A stretch of DNA of 64,000 nucleotides from the NCBI RefSeq assembly GCF_005405885.1, contig NZ_BJFL01000002.1, positions 310,001 to 374,000 on the forward strand, read 5' to 3'. Source of the stretch: Gandjariella thermophila. Its GTDB lineage: Bacteria; Actinomycetota; Actinomycetes; Mycobacteriales; Pseudonocardiaceae. A program made the translations under genes and the position numbers. Positions 1-8,969 of this stretch are shown here, piece by piece (positions within the stretch are counted from its first letter, which is position 1; the number at the start of each line of letters is the position of its first letter). Under the pieces are notes generated by a model. It was not told the DNA's origin and searched no databases. It saw only the letters and a list, made by a program, of their open reading frames with translations.

Positions 1-2
1 AC

Positions 3-2723
3 CTGGTCAGCCCGCACAACCTCGCCACGATCAGCTCGTTCGGCGTCGGCGCGCTCGCCGCCCGGCGGGTGGCCGCCGCGGCGCCACCGCGACCTCGGCA
101 GCGGGTGGCCTGGCATGCGCTGTCCGCCGAGGAGGCGGTGCGGCGGCTCGCGCCTCAGCCGGAACCGCCGCCGACGCCGCGGGACCGGCTGTCCCGGCGC
201 GTGCGGGAGGCGCGGCAGGCGGTGATCGAGCTGCCCGTGTTCGCGCCGGCCCGGACCAGCCTGCAGCTGGGCCGCGCGGTGCGGGCCGAACTCGCCGACC
301 CGCTCACCCCGGTGCTCGCGCTGGGCGCGGCCGCCTCCGCCGTGCTCGGCTCGGTGATGGACGCGATCCTCGTCTCCGGCGCCATGATGGTGAACGCGTT
401 CGTCGGCGGCGCCCAGCGGCTGCGCGCCGAGCAGGCCCTCGCCGGGCTGGTCGCCGGCCAGCAGCAGAAGGCCCGCCGGGTCGCCGTGGCGCCGGAGGAG
501 GAGCACCGGATGGCCGCCGCGGTGCGCGCCCCGACCGGCATCGTCGGCGCGGCCGGCCTGGCCCTCGGTGACGTGATCGACCTGCGGGTGGGCGACGTCG
601 TCCCGGCGGACGCCCGGCTGATCAGCGTGTCCGAGCTGGAGGTCGACGAGTCGTCGCTGACCGGGGAGTCGCTGCCGGTGCTCAAGCAGATCGAGCCCGC
701 GCCGGGCGCGGCGGTGACCGACCGGCGGTGCATGGTGTTCGAAGGCACCACGGTGGTCGCCGGCCACGGCCGCGCGGTGGTGGTCGGCACCGGCGAGCAG
801 ACCGAGGCCGGCCGGGCCGCCGCGCTGGTGGCCCGCACCCCGCCGCCCGCCGGTATCCAGGCCCGGCTGCAGGAGCTGACGCGGCAGGCGCTGCCGCTCA
901 CCCTGGCCGGCGGTGCCGTGGTCACCCTGCTCAGCGTGCTGCGCGGCCGGCCGATCCGGGAGGCGCTGCAGGGCGGCATCGCCGTCGCGGTCGCGGCGGT
1001 GCCCGAGGGCCTGCCGCTGGTGGCCACGGCCGCGCAGATGGCGGCCGCGCGGCGGCTGGCCCGGCGCGGCATCCTGGTCCGCGCGGTCCGCGCCCTGGAG
1101 GCGCTCGGCCGGGTGGACACCGTCTGCTTCGACAAGACCGGGACGCTCACCGAGAACGAGCTGCGCGTGGTCGGCGTGGTCGACGCCGGCGGCGAGCGGC
1201 GCGGCGCCGACGACCCGGACGCGGCCGGACTGCTGCGCGCCGCCGCCCGGGCCTGCCCGCGGATCACCGGGGACGCCGCCACGCACGCGCACGCCACCGA
1301 CGACGCGATCCTCCGCGCGGCCGCACCCGACCCCGGCTGGACCCAGCTGAACGGACAACCCTTCGAGGCCTCCCGCGGCTACGCCGCCGCCACCGGTACG
1401 GACCCCGACCAGGGCCGCATCCTGGTGGTCAAGGGCGCCCCCGAGGTGGTGCTCGCCGCCTGCCGGGGCGCCACCAGCCGGGTGCGGCGCACCGCGGACG
1501 CCATGGCCGGGGAGGGGCTGCGGCTGATCGCCGTCGCCCAGCGCCCGCTGGCCGAAGGCGAGACCACCGACCTGGACCACAGCACCCCCGCCGGGCTGGA
1601 ACTGCTCGGCTTCGTGGCCCTGGCCGACACCCCACGGGACACGGCCGCACCGCTGGTCAACGGCCTGCAGCGGACCGGGGTGCGGCCGGTGATGCTCACC
1701 GGCGACCACCCGCACACCGCGCTGGCCATCGCCCGCTCGCTCGGTTGGCCCGCGGACACCGTCGTGGTCACCGGCGACGAGCTGGCCGAGGTCGACGCCG
1801 CCGGCCGGGCCGAACTGCTGCGGCACGCCGCGGTGGTGGCCAGGGTGGCGCCCGAGCAGAAGCTGCAGGTGGTCGAGGCGCTGCGGGACGCCGGCCGGAT
1901 CGTGGCCATGGTCGGCGACGGCGCCAACGACGCCGCCGCGATCCGGGCCGCCGACGTGGGCGTCGGGATCGCCGCCCGAGGCTCGGTCGCGGCACGCAAC
2001 GCCGCGGACATCGTGCTCACCCGCGACGACCTGTCCGTCCTCGTCGAGGCGTTGGACGAGGGGCGGGCGCTGTGGCGCAGCGTCTCCGACGCGGTGGGCA
2101 TCCTGATCGGCGGCAACGCCGGCGAGGTGGGATTCACCCTGCTGGGCACGCTGATCGCGGGCAGCTCGCCGCTGTCCGCCCGCCAGCTGCTGCTGGTCAA
2201 CCTGCTCACCGACATGTTCCCGGCGATGGCGGTCGCGGTCACCCCCGGGGACGGCGAGGTGTCCGACGAGGCGGTGGACGCGGACGGTCACCGGAGGCCC
2301 AGCGCCGAGGCGGTGCGCGCCACCGCACTCGGGGCGCCGCTGCTGCGGAAGGTCCGCGACCGGGGCATCGTCACCGGGCTGGGCGTGGCCACCGCGTGGC
2401 AGATCGGCCGGTTCACGCCGGGCACCGAGCGGCGCACCAGCACCATGGCGCTGTGCGGCCTGGTCGGCGCCCAGCTGGTGCAGACCGTGATGGGCCGGGA
2501 GCGCAGCCCGCTGGTGGTGTTCACCACGCTGGGTTCCGCGGCGGCGCTCGCCGCGATCGTGCAGACCCCCGGGGTGAGCCATTTCTTCGGCTGCACCCCG
2601 CTCGGCCCGGTGGCCTGGAGCGGGGTGGGCGCGTCACTGGCCGTGGCCGCGGCCGGTCCTCACGTCCTTCCGCACGCGGAGCATCTGGTGCAGCGTGCGG
2701 TGCGCACGCTGCGCACCGGCTGA
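3..2723 (+). CDS. Cation-transporting P-type ATPase, CtpI-like (5' end outside window)
   Basis: A membrane pump that couples ATP hydrolysis to cation movement. The visible 906 codons contain the actuator motif LTGES, the PEGLPL motif of the fourth transmembrane helix, the phosphorylation site DKTGT (Asp codon at 1131) and the hinge GDGANDAAAI, followed by several hydrophobic C-terminal helices. The reading frame is open to the left window edge, and the family in actinobacteria (CtpI) is about 1,500-1,600 residues with a long N-terminal extension. This is therefore the C-terminal catalytic part of a longer gene, and the GTG at 69 is not its start. The PEGL motif resembles calcium/manganese-type pumps, but the transported ion cannot be read from sequence. 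It is convergent with the S53 protease and ends at a strong hairpin. Confidence 0.93.
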   Translation: MVSPHNLATISSFGVGALAARRVAAAAPPRPRQRVAWHALSAEEAVRRLAPQPEPPPTPRDRLSRRVREARQAVIELPVFAPARTSLQLGRAVRAELADPLTPVLALGAAASAVLGSVMDAILVSGAMMVNAFVGGAQRLRAEQALAGLVAGQQQKARRVAVAPEEEHRMAAAVRAPTGIVGAAGLALGDVIDLRVGDVVPADARLISVSELEVDESSLTGESLPVLKQIEPAPGAAVTDRRCMVFEGTTVVAGHGRAVVVGTGEQTEAGRAAALVARTPPPAGIQARLQELTRQALPLTLAGGAVVTLLSVLRGRPIREALQGGIAVAVAAVPEGLPLVATAAQMAAARRLARRGILVRAVRALEALGRVDTVCFDKTGTLTENELRVVGVVDAGGERRGADDPDAAGLLRAAARACPRITGDAATHAHATDDAILRAAAPDPGWTQLNGQPFEASRGYAAATGTDPDQGRILVVKGAPEVVLAACRGATSRVRRTADAMAGEGLRLIAVAQRPLAEGETTDLDHSTPAGLELLGFVALADTPRDTAAPLVNGLQRTGVRPVMLTGDHPHTALAIARSLGWPADTVVVTGDELAEVDAAGRAELLRHAAVVARVAPEQKLQVVEALRDAGRIVAMVGDGANDAAAIRAADVGVGIAARGSVAARNAADIVLTRDDLSVLVEALDEGRALWRSVSDAVGILIGGNAGEVGFTLLGTLIAGSSPLSARQLLLVNLLTDMFPAMAVAVTPGDGEVSDEAVDADGHRRPSAEAVRATALGAPLLRKVRDRGIVTGLGVATAWQIGRFTPGTERRTSTMALCGLVGAQLVQTVMGRERSPLVVFTTLGSAAALAAIVQTPGVSHFFGCTPLGPVAWSGVGASLAVAAAGPHVLPHAEHLVQRAVRTLRTG

Positions 2724-2758
2724 CCGTCGCCGGGGGAGTGGAGATCCCCCGGCGACGG
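2724..2758. terminator. Bidirectional intrinsic terminator hairpin
   Basis: A perfect 14-bp inverted repeat (left arm CCGTCGCCGGGGGA, 2724-2737; right arm 2745-2758) with a 7-nt loop. It lies between the convergent stop codons of the P-type ATPase and the S53 protease, so it can serve both. No U-tract follows, as is usual in GC-rich actinobacteria. Confidence 0.85.
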
Positions 2759-2765
2759 GGCAGGG

Positions 2766-4070
2766 CTAGAACGCCCCGGTGCCGTTCGGCGTGCCGAGAC
2801 CGGTCGGCCCGTCGTAGCCGGGACCCGCGGTGCACAGGTACGCCGGCGAGCACCGGCCGTTGGCGCCGGAAGTGACGTCGAACAGCGCGGTGCTGTGCTG
2901 GTACGGGTAGGAGGCCGCGGTGATCGAGGCGGTGTTCCCGGCCAGCGCGTACACGCTGGCGATCACCGGGCTGGACAGGCTGGTCCCGCCGACCTGGATC
3001 CACCCGTCGGCGCCCTGCGCGATGCCGAGCTGGATCAGCAGGTCGCAGAAGGAGCTGCTGCCGCAGTTGTTGTAGGTGTCGTACACGCCGAGCCCCGTCC
3101 TCGGGTCGGCCACCGCGGCCACGTCCGCGACCGTCCGCCTGGCGCAGCCGGTGTCGTGCTGCCAGGATGGCTTCGCTTCGTACGCGGAGCATCCGCTTCC
3201 CGTGCCGGACCACACCGTCTCCGTCCAGCCCCGGCTGGTGCCGCTCGACTGGGACAGCGACGTGCCGCCGACCGCGGTGACGTATCGCGAGGACGCCGGC
3301 CAGCTCACCCCGTAGCCGGAGTCACCGGACGACGCGGTGATCGCCACCCCCGGGTGGTTGAGGTGCGCGTCCAGGCCGATGATCGTGTTGTCCTCGTTGC
3401 CGCCGTAGCTGTTGGAGATGGCCACCACGCCCGGGGTGGCGGCCGCGGTGTCGACCGCCTTCATCAGCGGATCGGAGTCGGCCGAGTTCGCCTCCACCAG
3501 CAGGATGTGGCAGTCCGGGCAGGTCGCGGACACCGCGTCCAGGTCGAGGCTGATCTCCATGGCCCAGCCGTAGTCGCCGGCCGGCAGCGGGGCCGCCTGG
3601 CCGTTCTGGTTGACCTTGCGGAAGCAGCCGTTGGCGGTGGTGCACGGCGGCAGGCCGCGCGCCTTCCGGTACACGGCGAGGTCGGCCTCGGCGTTCGGGT
3701 CGTCGTAGGCGTCCACGATGGCCACGGTGCGGCCGCCGGAGCTGGCGCCGGACAGCTTGTATGCCGAGCGGATCTCCGCCGGGCCGTACCCGGTGGGCGT
3801 GCTGACCAGCAGCGGACCGGACCCGTGCGGGGAGACCATCATCTTGCCGAGACAGTGCGCCTGGCCAGGGCCACGGGACGTGCCGCACGGCAGGTTGGCT
3901 GAGCTGCCGGACAGCAGCGGCACCCCGGCCAGGGTCGTCGCGACGGCAGGGGAGGATGCGGCGGCGGAGGGGGCGGTGAGTGCGGACAGCGGGACGATCG
4001 TCGCCGCGGCCAGCAGCGACGTTGCCAGCGCGCGGAGCGCTCGGCGCCTGCGACCTCGGGCGGGTGCCAT
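2766..4070 (-). CDS. Secreted S53 (sedolisin-family) serine-carboxyl peptidase
   Basis: Predicted extracellular endopeptidase of the sedolisin family. The start ATG at 4070 is chosen because AAGGAGG lies 4 nt upstream; an upstream in-frame ATG at 4115 has no such site. Residues 1 to about 38 form a signal peptide with an arginine-rich n-region and a long hydrophobic core ending in APSAAA. The catalytic Glu and Asp lie in MEISLDLDA, the oxyanion Asp in SSGDSGYG, and the nucleophile Ser in VGGTSLSSP (GTSxxxP). At 434 residues it is short for a pro-sedolisin, and the usual large N-terminal activation domain is largely missing, as in several actinomycete members. It stands alone transcriptionally. 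Confidence 0.9.
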   Translation of the reverse strand: MAPARGRRRRALRALATSLLAAATIVPLSALTAPSAAASSPAVATTLAGVPLLSGSSANLPCGTSRGPGQAHCLGKMMVSPHGSGPLLVSTPTGYGPAEIRSAYKLSGASSGGRTVAIVDAYDDPNAEADLAVYRKARGLPPCTTANGCFRKVNQNGQAAPLPAGDYGWAMEISLDLDAVSATCPDCHILLVEANSADSDPLMKAVDTAAATPGVVAISNSYGGNEDNTIIGLDAHLNHPGVAITASSGDSGYGVSWPASSRYVTAVGGTSLSQSSGTSRGWTETVWSGTGSGCSAYEAKPSWQHDTGCARRTVADVAAVADPRTGLGVYDTYNNCGSSSFCDLLIQLGIAQGADGWIQVGGTSLSSPVIASVYALAGNTASITAASYPYQHSTALFDVTSGANGRCSPAYLCTAGPGYDGPTGLGTPNGTGAF

Positions 4071-4569
4071 TGTGCCTCCTTGTCGGGAACACACCGGTGC
4101 GGGGGAGTGCCGCAATGGGGCTGCGGGAGAAGCGGAGTGCCGAGGAAACTCTCGCCCGCAGGCGTGACCCGGCCGCGCGACACCGTCCCGGCTCGTCCGA
4201 AAAGGACGGATCGGGTTAGGCAGTCGGGCTTGCCCGGCGGTAATCCGAGTGCCGGTCGCCGCCTGGCTGTCATGGGCGGACGCCGCCCGCCGCGCGCGGT
4301 ACCGCCGCGCCCTCGACCCGGCTCAGGCCGCGCGCGGTGATCCGGCACGCGGCCGGTCGCCTCGGTCGGCGCCGCGCGGCCGCGGGAACAACGAGCCCAC
4401 CCACCATCAGACTCCCTTCTGGCGCGATCCTCTCGCCCAGCTCAGGGGTCCGGGGGACCGGCGTCAGGTCAGAAACCGGATCGTGCCACAAGGTCGCCCC
4501 ATCCGGGTACAGACGATCGGCCGGGACTTCGCCGCGCGCTCAGGGCATGCGAGCGTTCCTGGTGCCCCG
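4071..4569. other. Intergenic region with no convincing gene
   Basis: About 500 bases between the start of the protease gene and the end of the flavoprotein operon. It should hold the protease promoter. Short open frames here (for example a 45-codon frame on the minus strand beginning near 4405) are arginine- and proline-rich and look like GC-driven artefacts. No repeat or RNA gene was seen. Confidence 0.5.
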
Positions 4570-4589
4570 GCCCGCCGTCAACGGCGGGC
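4570..4589 (-). terminator. Terminator of the flavoprotein-HEAT operon
   Basis: A perfect 9-bp stem (GCCCGCCGT paired with ACGGCGGGC) about 40 nt beyond the last stop codon of the minus-strand operon. The two central bases mean a few inner pairs must open to form the loop. No U-tract follows. Confidence 0.6.
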
Positions 4590-4629
4590 GCGCCGCTTCC
4601 GCATCCTGGGAGTGACGTGTCAGCGCCGC

Positions 4630-7356
4630 TCAGGACGCCGGGCTGGCGTCGCGCAACGCCTGCCGGGCGTAGGCGCGCACGTCCGCGTCGGAGTCGTCCA
4701 CCGCCGCCCGCAGCGCGGTGGCCACCTCGGGACGGGCCGCCCAGCGGGCCAGCGAGCGCACCGCCGCCCTGCGCACGTCCAGGTGGGGGTCGCGGGCGGC
4801 GTGCAGCAGCGGCTCGACCGCGACGTCCGGGTCCGCGCCGGCCAGCGCCTCCGCCGCGCCCACCCGGACCTGCCAGTGCGTTTCGGCCAGCGCCGCGCGA
4901 GCCCGCTCGGCCAGCACAGGCGGGCACCCGAGTCCGGCGGCCGCGGACAGGGCCGCCGCGCGCACCAGCGGGTCGGCGTCCCCGGCGAGGCCGAGCAGGA
5001 CCGGCGCGGCGGCCGGGTCGCCGACCGTGCCCAGCCCGGCGGCCGCCGCGACCAGCACCTCGCGGGAGCCGTCGCCGGCGGCCGTTGCGATGTCCTCGGC
5101 GGCGTTCAGTGACACCAGCCCGCGCACCCCCTCGCGCCGGACCGGGGCCGCGGCGTCGCGCAGTGCGGTGGTGAACACGTCGCGGTCGCCGAGCCCGAGC
5201 GCGCGCAGCAGGTCCACCACCGTGGCCCGCACCCCCGGGTCGTCGCCGGTCGCCGCGGCGGTCAGGCGCCGGCGCAGGTCGTCGTCCCCGGACAGCACTC
5301 CGGCCAGCTCGCGCAGGCCCCGCGCGGCGGCGTCGCGCACGCCCGCGTCCCGGTCGGTGAGCAGGTCGGCGAGCGCGGGCCCGAACCCGGCCGGGGTGGT
5401 CTCGGTGAGCGTGGCCACCGCGGTGCGTCGCACCGCCGGGTCGGGGTCGGCCAGGTAGGGCCGCAGCCGCTCCAGGGCCGGCTGCTCCTCGGTGAGCGCG
5501 AGCAGTTCCACGATCCGCGGCGAGCGGGCCGGGCCGCTGTCCCCGGTGGTGCCGCCGTCGCCGGCGGCGTGCGCGTTCGTCCCGGTGGCACGGCGCAGTT
5601 CCGGGGGCGGGGACACGGTGCCGAGCACCCGCACCCCGGCGCCCTCCCGGGGGGAAAACCCGTCCACCGGCACGAGGTAGGGCGCGACCGGCCGGGTGAG
5701 GAACTCCATCGCGCCGTCACCCCGGCGGCGCAGGTTCAGGTGCGCGAACCAGGCGCCGTTGTCGCGGTCCGGATGGTCCAGCCGCTCGTGGTAGAGACCC
5801 CAGCGGCTCTCCGTGCGGGCCAGCGACGCGCGCGCGGCCATCTCCGCGCAGTCGCGGATGAAGCTCACCTCCACGCAGCGCATCAGCTCGTGCGGGGTGC
5901 GGCCGCCCATCTTGGCGATCTCCGCCGACATCCGGGTGAAGGTCTCCAGGCCGATGGCCAGCCGGGTGGCGCTCTTCGGTGGGGCGATGTAGTCGTTGAC
6001 GAACCGGCGCAGCTTGTACTCCACCTGCTGCTGCGGCGGACCGTCCGGGTTGGACAGTGGCCGGTAGATCAGCTCGTGCGCGGCCTCGATCTGGTCCTCG
6101 GGAAGGTCCACGGTGGACAGATCCCGGATGTGGCCGCTGGCGTGCGCGCCGGCCAGGTCGCCGAACACGAACGCGCCGATCATGTAGTTGTGCGGCACGC
6201 AGGCCAGGTCGCCCGCCGCGTACAGGCCCGGCACCGTGGTGCGCGCGTGCTCGTCCACCCACACCCCGGACGACGAGTGCCCGCCGCACAGCCCGATCTC
6301 GGAGAGGTGCATCTCCACGTCCCTGCTCCGGTAGTCCTGCCCGCGGTTCGCGTGGAAGGTGCCCCGGGTGGGTCGCTCAGTGGTGTGCAGGATGCCCTCC
6401 AGGGCGCTGATCGTCTCCTCCGGCAGGTGGGTGAGCTTCAAATAGATCGGCCCGCGCGCGGACGCGATCTCCCTGGCCACCTCGGCCATCATCTGCCCGG
6501 ACCAGTAGTCACAGTCCACGAACCGCTCGCCGAGGCTGTTCACCTGGTACCCGCCGAACGGGTTGGCCACGTACGCGCATGCCGGCCCGTTGTAGTCCTT
6601 GATCAGCGGGTTGATCTGGTAGCACTCGATGCCGGACAGCTCGGCGCCGGCGTGGTAGGCCATGGCGTGCCCGTCGCCGGCGTTGGTCGGGTTCTCGTAG
6701 GTGCCGTACAGGTAGCCGCTGGCCGGCAGGCCGAGCCGGCCGCAGGCCCCGGTGGCCAGGATCACCGCTCCGGCGGAGACGGTGACGAACTCGCCGGTGC
6801 GGGTATTGAACCCGGCCACGCCGCAGGCGCGGCCGCCGGAGGTGAGCACCCGCACCGGCATCACCCGGTTCTCGATTCGGATACGTTCCCGCATGGCGCG
6901 CTGCCGCAGCACCCGGTACAGCACCTTCTTGACGTCCTTGCCCTCCGGCATGGGCAGCACGTAGCTGCCCGACCGGTGCACCCGGCGGACGGCGTACTCG
7001 CCGTAGGAGTCCTTCTCGAACTTCACCCCGTAGCGCTCCAGCCGACGCACCATGTCGAAACCCCGGCTGGCCGTCTGGTAGACGGTGCGCTGGTTGAGCA
7101 CGCCGTCGTTGGCGCGGGTGATCTCGGCGACGTAGTCCTCCGGGGTTGCCTTGCCGGGGATCACCGCGTTGTTCACCCCGTCCATGCCCATGGCCAGCGC
7201 CCCGGAGTGGCGGACGTGTGCCTTCTCCAGCAGCAGCACGGACGATCCGTGCTCGGCGGCGGTGATCGCGGCCATGGTGCCCGCGGTGCCGCCGCCGACC
7301 ACGACCACATCGCAGGCCAACTCCAGCCGCTCGGCGGGCGCGGGTGCCTCGAACAT
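4630..7356 (-). CDS. AprA/FrdA-like FAD flavoprotein fused to C-terminal HEAT repeats
   Basis: A 908-residue protein. Residues 1 to about 570 are a fumarate-reductase/succinate-dehydrogenase/adenylylsulfate-reductase type flavoprotein: the dinucleotide motif GGGTAGTMAA sits at residues 21-30, VILATGACGRLG is the second nucleotide-binding signature, and GLYAAGDLACV is the C-terminal FAD motif. From about residue 610 to the end lie roughly nine to ten alpha-helical HEAT repeats with recurring DPDPAVRRTA / D.DVR..A patterns. The start ATG shares its A with the TGA of the upstream ABC ATPase gene, so the two are translationally coupled. It is the last gene of an operon with a two-[4Fe-4S] ferredoxin (AprB-like) and a sulfonate-type ABC importer. 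The likely role is redox chemistry on an imported sulfur compound, but the substrate is unknown. The HEAT fusion is unusual for this flavoprotein family. Confidence 0.85.
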   Translation of the reverse strand: MFEAPAPAERLELACDVVVVGGGTAGTMAAITAAEHGSSVLLLEKAHVRHSGALAMGMDGVNNAVIPGKATPEDYVAEITRANDGVLNQRTVYQTASRGFDMVRRLERYGVKFEKDSYGEYAVRRVHRSGSYVLPMPEGKDVKKVLYRVLRQRAMRERIRIENRVMPVRVLTSGGRACGVAGFNTRTGEFVTVSAGAVILATGACGRLGLPASGYLYGTYENPTNAGDGHAMAYHAGAELSGIECYQINPLIKDYNGPACAYVANPFGGYQVNSLGERFVDCDYWSGQMMAEVAREIASARGPIYLKLTHLPEETISALEGILHTTERPTRGTFHANRGQDYRSRDVEMHLSEIGLCGGHSSSGVWVDEHARTTVPGLYAAGDLACVPHNYMIGAFVFGDLAGAHASGHIRDLSTVDLPEDQIEAAHELIYRPLSNPDGPPQQQVEYKLRRFVNDYIAPPKSATRLAIGLETFTRMSAEIAKMGGRTPHELMRCVEVSFIRDCAEMAARASLARTESRWGLYHERLDHPDRDNGAWFAHLNLRRRGDGAMEFLTRPVAPYLVPVDGFSPREGAGVRVLGTVSPPPELRRATGTNAHAAGDGGTTGDSGPARSPRIVELLALTEEQPALERLRPYLADPDPAVRRTAVATLTETTPAGFGPALADLLTDRDAGVRDAAARGLRELAGVLSGDDDLRRRLTAAATGDDPGVRATVVDLLRALGLGDRDVFTTALRDAAAPVRREGVRGLVSLNAAEDIATAAGDGSREVLVAAAAGLGTVGDPAAAPVLLGLAGDADPLVRAAALSAAAGLGCPPVLAERARAALAETHWQVRVGAAEALAGADPDVAVEPLLHAARDPHLDVRRAAVRSLARWAARPEVATALRAAVDDSDADVRAYARQALRDASPAS

Positions 7357-8117
7357 CAGGCGCCTTCCTCGGTCAGCGCGGCCAGCAGCCGCGCCTTCGC
7401 GGCGGCATTGTCCGCAGTGGACGGATCGGCGGGCCGCGGGTGCGGCACGTCGACCAGGGCGGCGATCCGGCCGCCGCGGTCGAGCACCGCCACTCGGTCG
7501 GCCAGCGCGAGTGCCTCGTCCACGTCGTGGGTCACGAACAGCACGGTGGTCGGGTTGGCGCGCCACACGTCGACCAGCAGGGCACGCATGCTCGCCCGGG
7601 TCCGCACGTCCAGCGCGGCGAACGGCTCGTCCATCAGGATGATCCGCGGGTTGGCGGCGAGCGTCCTGGCCAGCTGGGCGCGTTGCCGCATGCCCCCGGA
7701 CAGCTGCCGGGGCAGGTACCGCTCGTAGCCGGCCAGCCCGACCCGGTCGATCCAGTGCGCCGCCCGTTCCCGCCGCTCGGCTCGGGGAATCCGCTGCACG
7801 GCCAGCGGAAGCTCGACGTTGCGCAGCACCGACCGCCACGGCAGCAGGCCGTCCTCCTGGAACACCAGCGCCCGGTCGGCCGAGGTGCCCCGCACCGGCT
7901 GCCCGTCCACCAGCACCCGCCCGGAGCGCACCGGATGCAGTCCGGAGACGCTGCGCAGCAGGGTGGACTTGCCGCACCCGGAGGGGCCGGCGAGGACCAG
8001 GAACTCGCCCGGCCGGGCGTCCAGGTCCAGGCCGCTGAGCACGTCCGCGTCGTGGTAGCCGGCGCGCACGCCGTCCAGCCGCAGCCCGGAGGCCACCGGC
8101 TCGCTCGTCACCGTCAT
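7356..8117 (-). CDS. ABC transporter ATP-binding protein, sulfonate/taurine (SsuB/TauB) type
   Basis: The cytoplasmic ATPase of an importer (253 aa). Walker A GPSGCGKST, signature LSGGMRQRAQ, Walker B ILMDEPFAALD and the switch His in THDVDEAL are all present. Length and motifs match the nitrate/sulfonate/taurine import subfamily. The ATG overlaps the permease stop by 4 nt (ATGA) and its own stop overlaps the flavoprotein start. The transported compound is inferred to be an organosulfur compound only from context: leader peptide, ferredoxin/flavoprotein and neighbouring methionine salvage. Confidence 0.92.
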   Translation of the reverse strand: MTVTSEPVASGLRLDGVRAGYHDADVLSGLDLDARPGEFLVLAGPSGCGKSTLLRSVSGLHPVRSGRVLVDGQPVRGTSADRALVFQEDGLLPWRSVLRNVELPLAVQRIPRAERRERAAHWIDRVGLAGYERYLPRQLSGGMRQRAQLARTLAANPRIILMDEPFAALDVRTRASMRALLVDVWRANPTTVLFVTHDVDEALALADRVAVLDRGGRIAALVDVPHPRPADPSTADNAAAKARLLAALTEEGA

Positions 8118-8959
8118 CGCGTCTCACTCCTCGGCAACCAGCGGGTGATCCGCCGGCCGAGCAGCTCCACCGCGGCCGAGGTACTCCAGCCGAGCAGGCC
8201 GATGGTGAGCATGCCGACGATTACGCCCGGGTAGTTGACCACCGTGTACGACTGCCAGGTGCGGTAGCCGACACCAAACTGCCCGGAGATCATCTCCGCG
8301 GAGATCACGCAGATCCACGCCACGCCCATACCGACGGACAGGCCGCCGAACACGCCGGGCAGGGCGCCGGGCAGCACCACGGTGCGCAGTACCCGCCACC
8401 GCCCGCCGCCCATGGTGCGCACCGCGTCCTCCCAGATGGTCGGCTGCGCGCGCACCGCGTGCCGGGTGCTGACCAGGATCGGGAAGAACGCGGCGACGAA
8501 GGTGATGAACACGATGCCCTGCTCGTTGCTGGGGAACAGCAGGATCGCGATGGGCACCAGGGCGATCGCCGGGATCGGCCGCACCACCTCGAACAGCGGC
8601 TGCAGCAGGTCGGCGGCGATCGGCGCGCGGGCCAGCAGCACGCCCAACCCGACGCCGAGCACCGCGGCGATGCCGAATCCGGCGAGGATGCGGCCCAGGC
8701 TGTCGGCGAGGTCCTGGTAGTACACCGCGGTGCCGAGCTGGTGGACGAACTCCTCGGCCACGTCGGTCACCGTGGGCAACTGGTCGAACCGCACCCACAG
8801 CCGGGCGTGCGCGGCGGTGAGCCCCTGCCAGGTGAGCAGCGCCGCGACCAGCGACGCGGCCCGCAGCAGCCACCGCCGGCTCGGTCGCCGTCGCGGCCGG
8901 GGCGCCGGCCGCGCGGGTGGATCCGCCACGGCCGGCTCGGCAACGGAAACCTGTGTCAT
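8114..8959 (-). CDS. ABC transporter permease, SsuC/TauC type
   Basis: An inner-membrane subunit of 281 aa with an arginine-rich N-terminus, about six transmembrane helices and the EAA-type cytoplasmic loop (EDAVRTMGGGRWRVLRTVVLPGALP region, near residues 175-200) that contacts the ATPase. GAGAGGT lies just upstream of the ATG. It overlaps the ATPase gene by 4 nt and lies 10 nt after the binding-protein stop, as expected for one operon. Family: binding-protein-dependent permeases for nitrate, sulfonate or bicarbonate. Confidence 0.92.
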   Translation of the reverse strand: MTQVSVAEPAVADPPARPAPRPRRRPSRRWLLRAASLVAALLTWQGLTAAHARLWVRFDQLPTVTDVAEEFVHQLGTAVYYQDLADSLGRILAGFGIAAVLGVGLGVLLARAPIAADLLQPLFEVVRPIPAIALVPIAILLFPSNEQGIVFITFVAAFFPILVSTRHAVRAQPTIWEDAVRTMGGGRWRVLRTVVLPGALPGVFGGLSVGMGVAWICVISAEMISGQFGVGYRTWQSYTVVNYPGVIVGMLTIGLLGWSTSAAVELLGRRITRWLPRSETR

Positions 8960-8969
8960 CGGATACCTC

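Noticed and set aside
69-71. GTG as the start of the P-type ATPase
   Set aside because: The frame is open to the window edge and the family has a long N-terminal extension, so the gene is cut by the window rather than starting here.
155-1297. Long open frames antisense or out of frame to the P-type ATPase
   Set aside because: Serine/arginine-rich composition with no motif; expected shadows in very GC-rich DNA.
4270-4491. Small minus-strand gene in the intergenic region
   Set aside because: Low-complexity Arg/Pro/Ala composition; only a mediocre ribosome site supports it.
7357-8127. Upstream extension of the flavoprotein frame through the ABC ATPase gene
   Set aside because: The sequence there is a frameshifted reading of the ATPase; the real start overlaps the ATPase stop.
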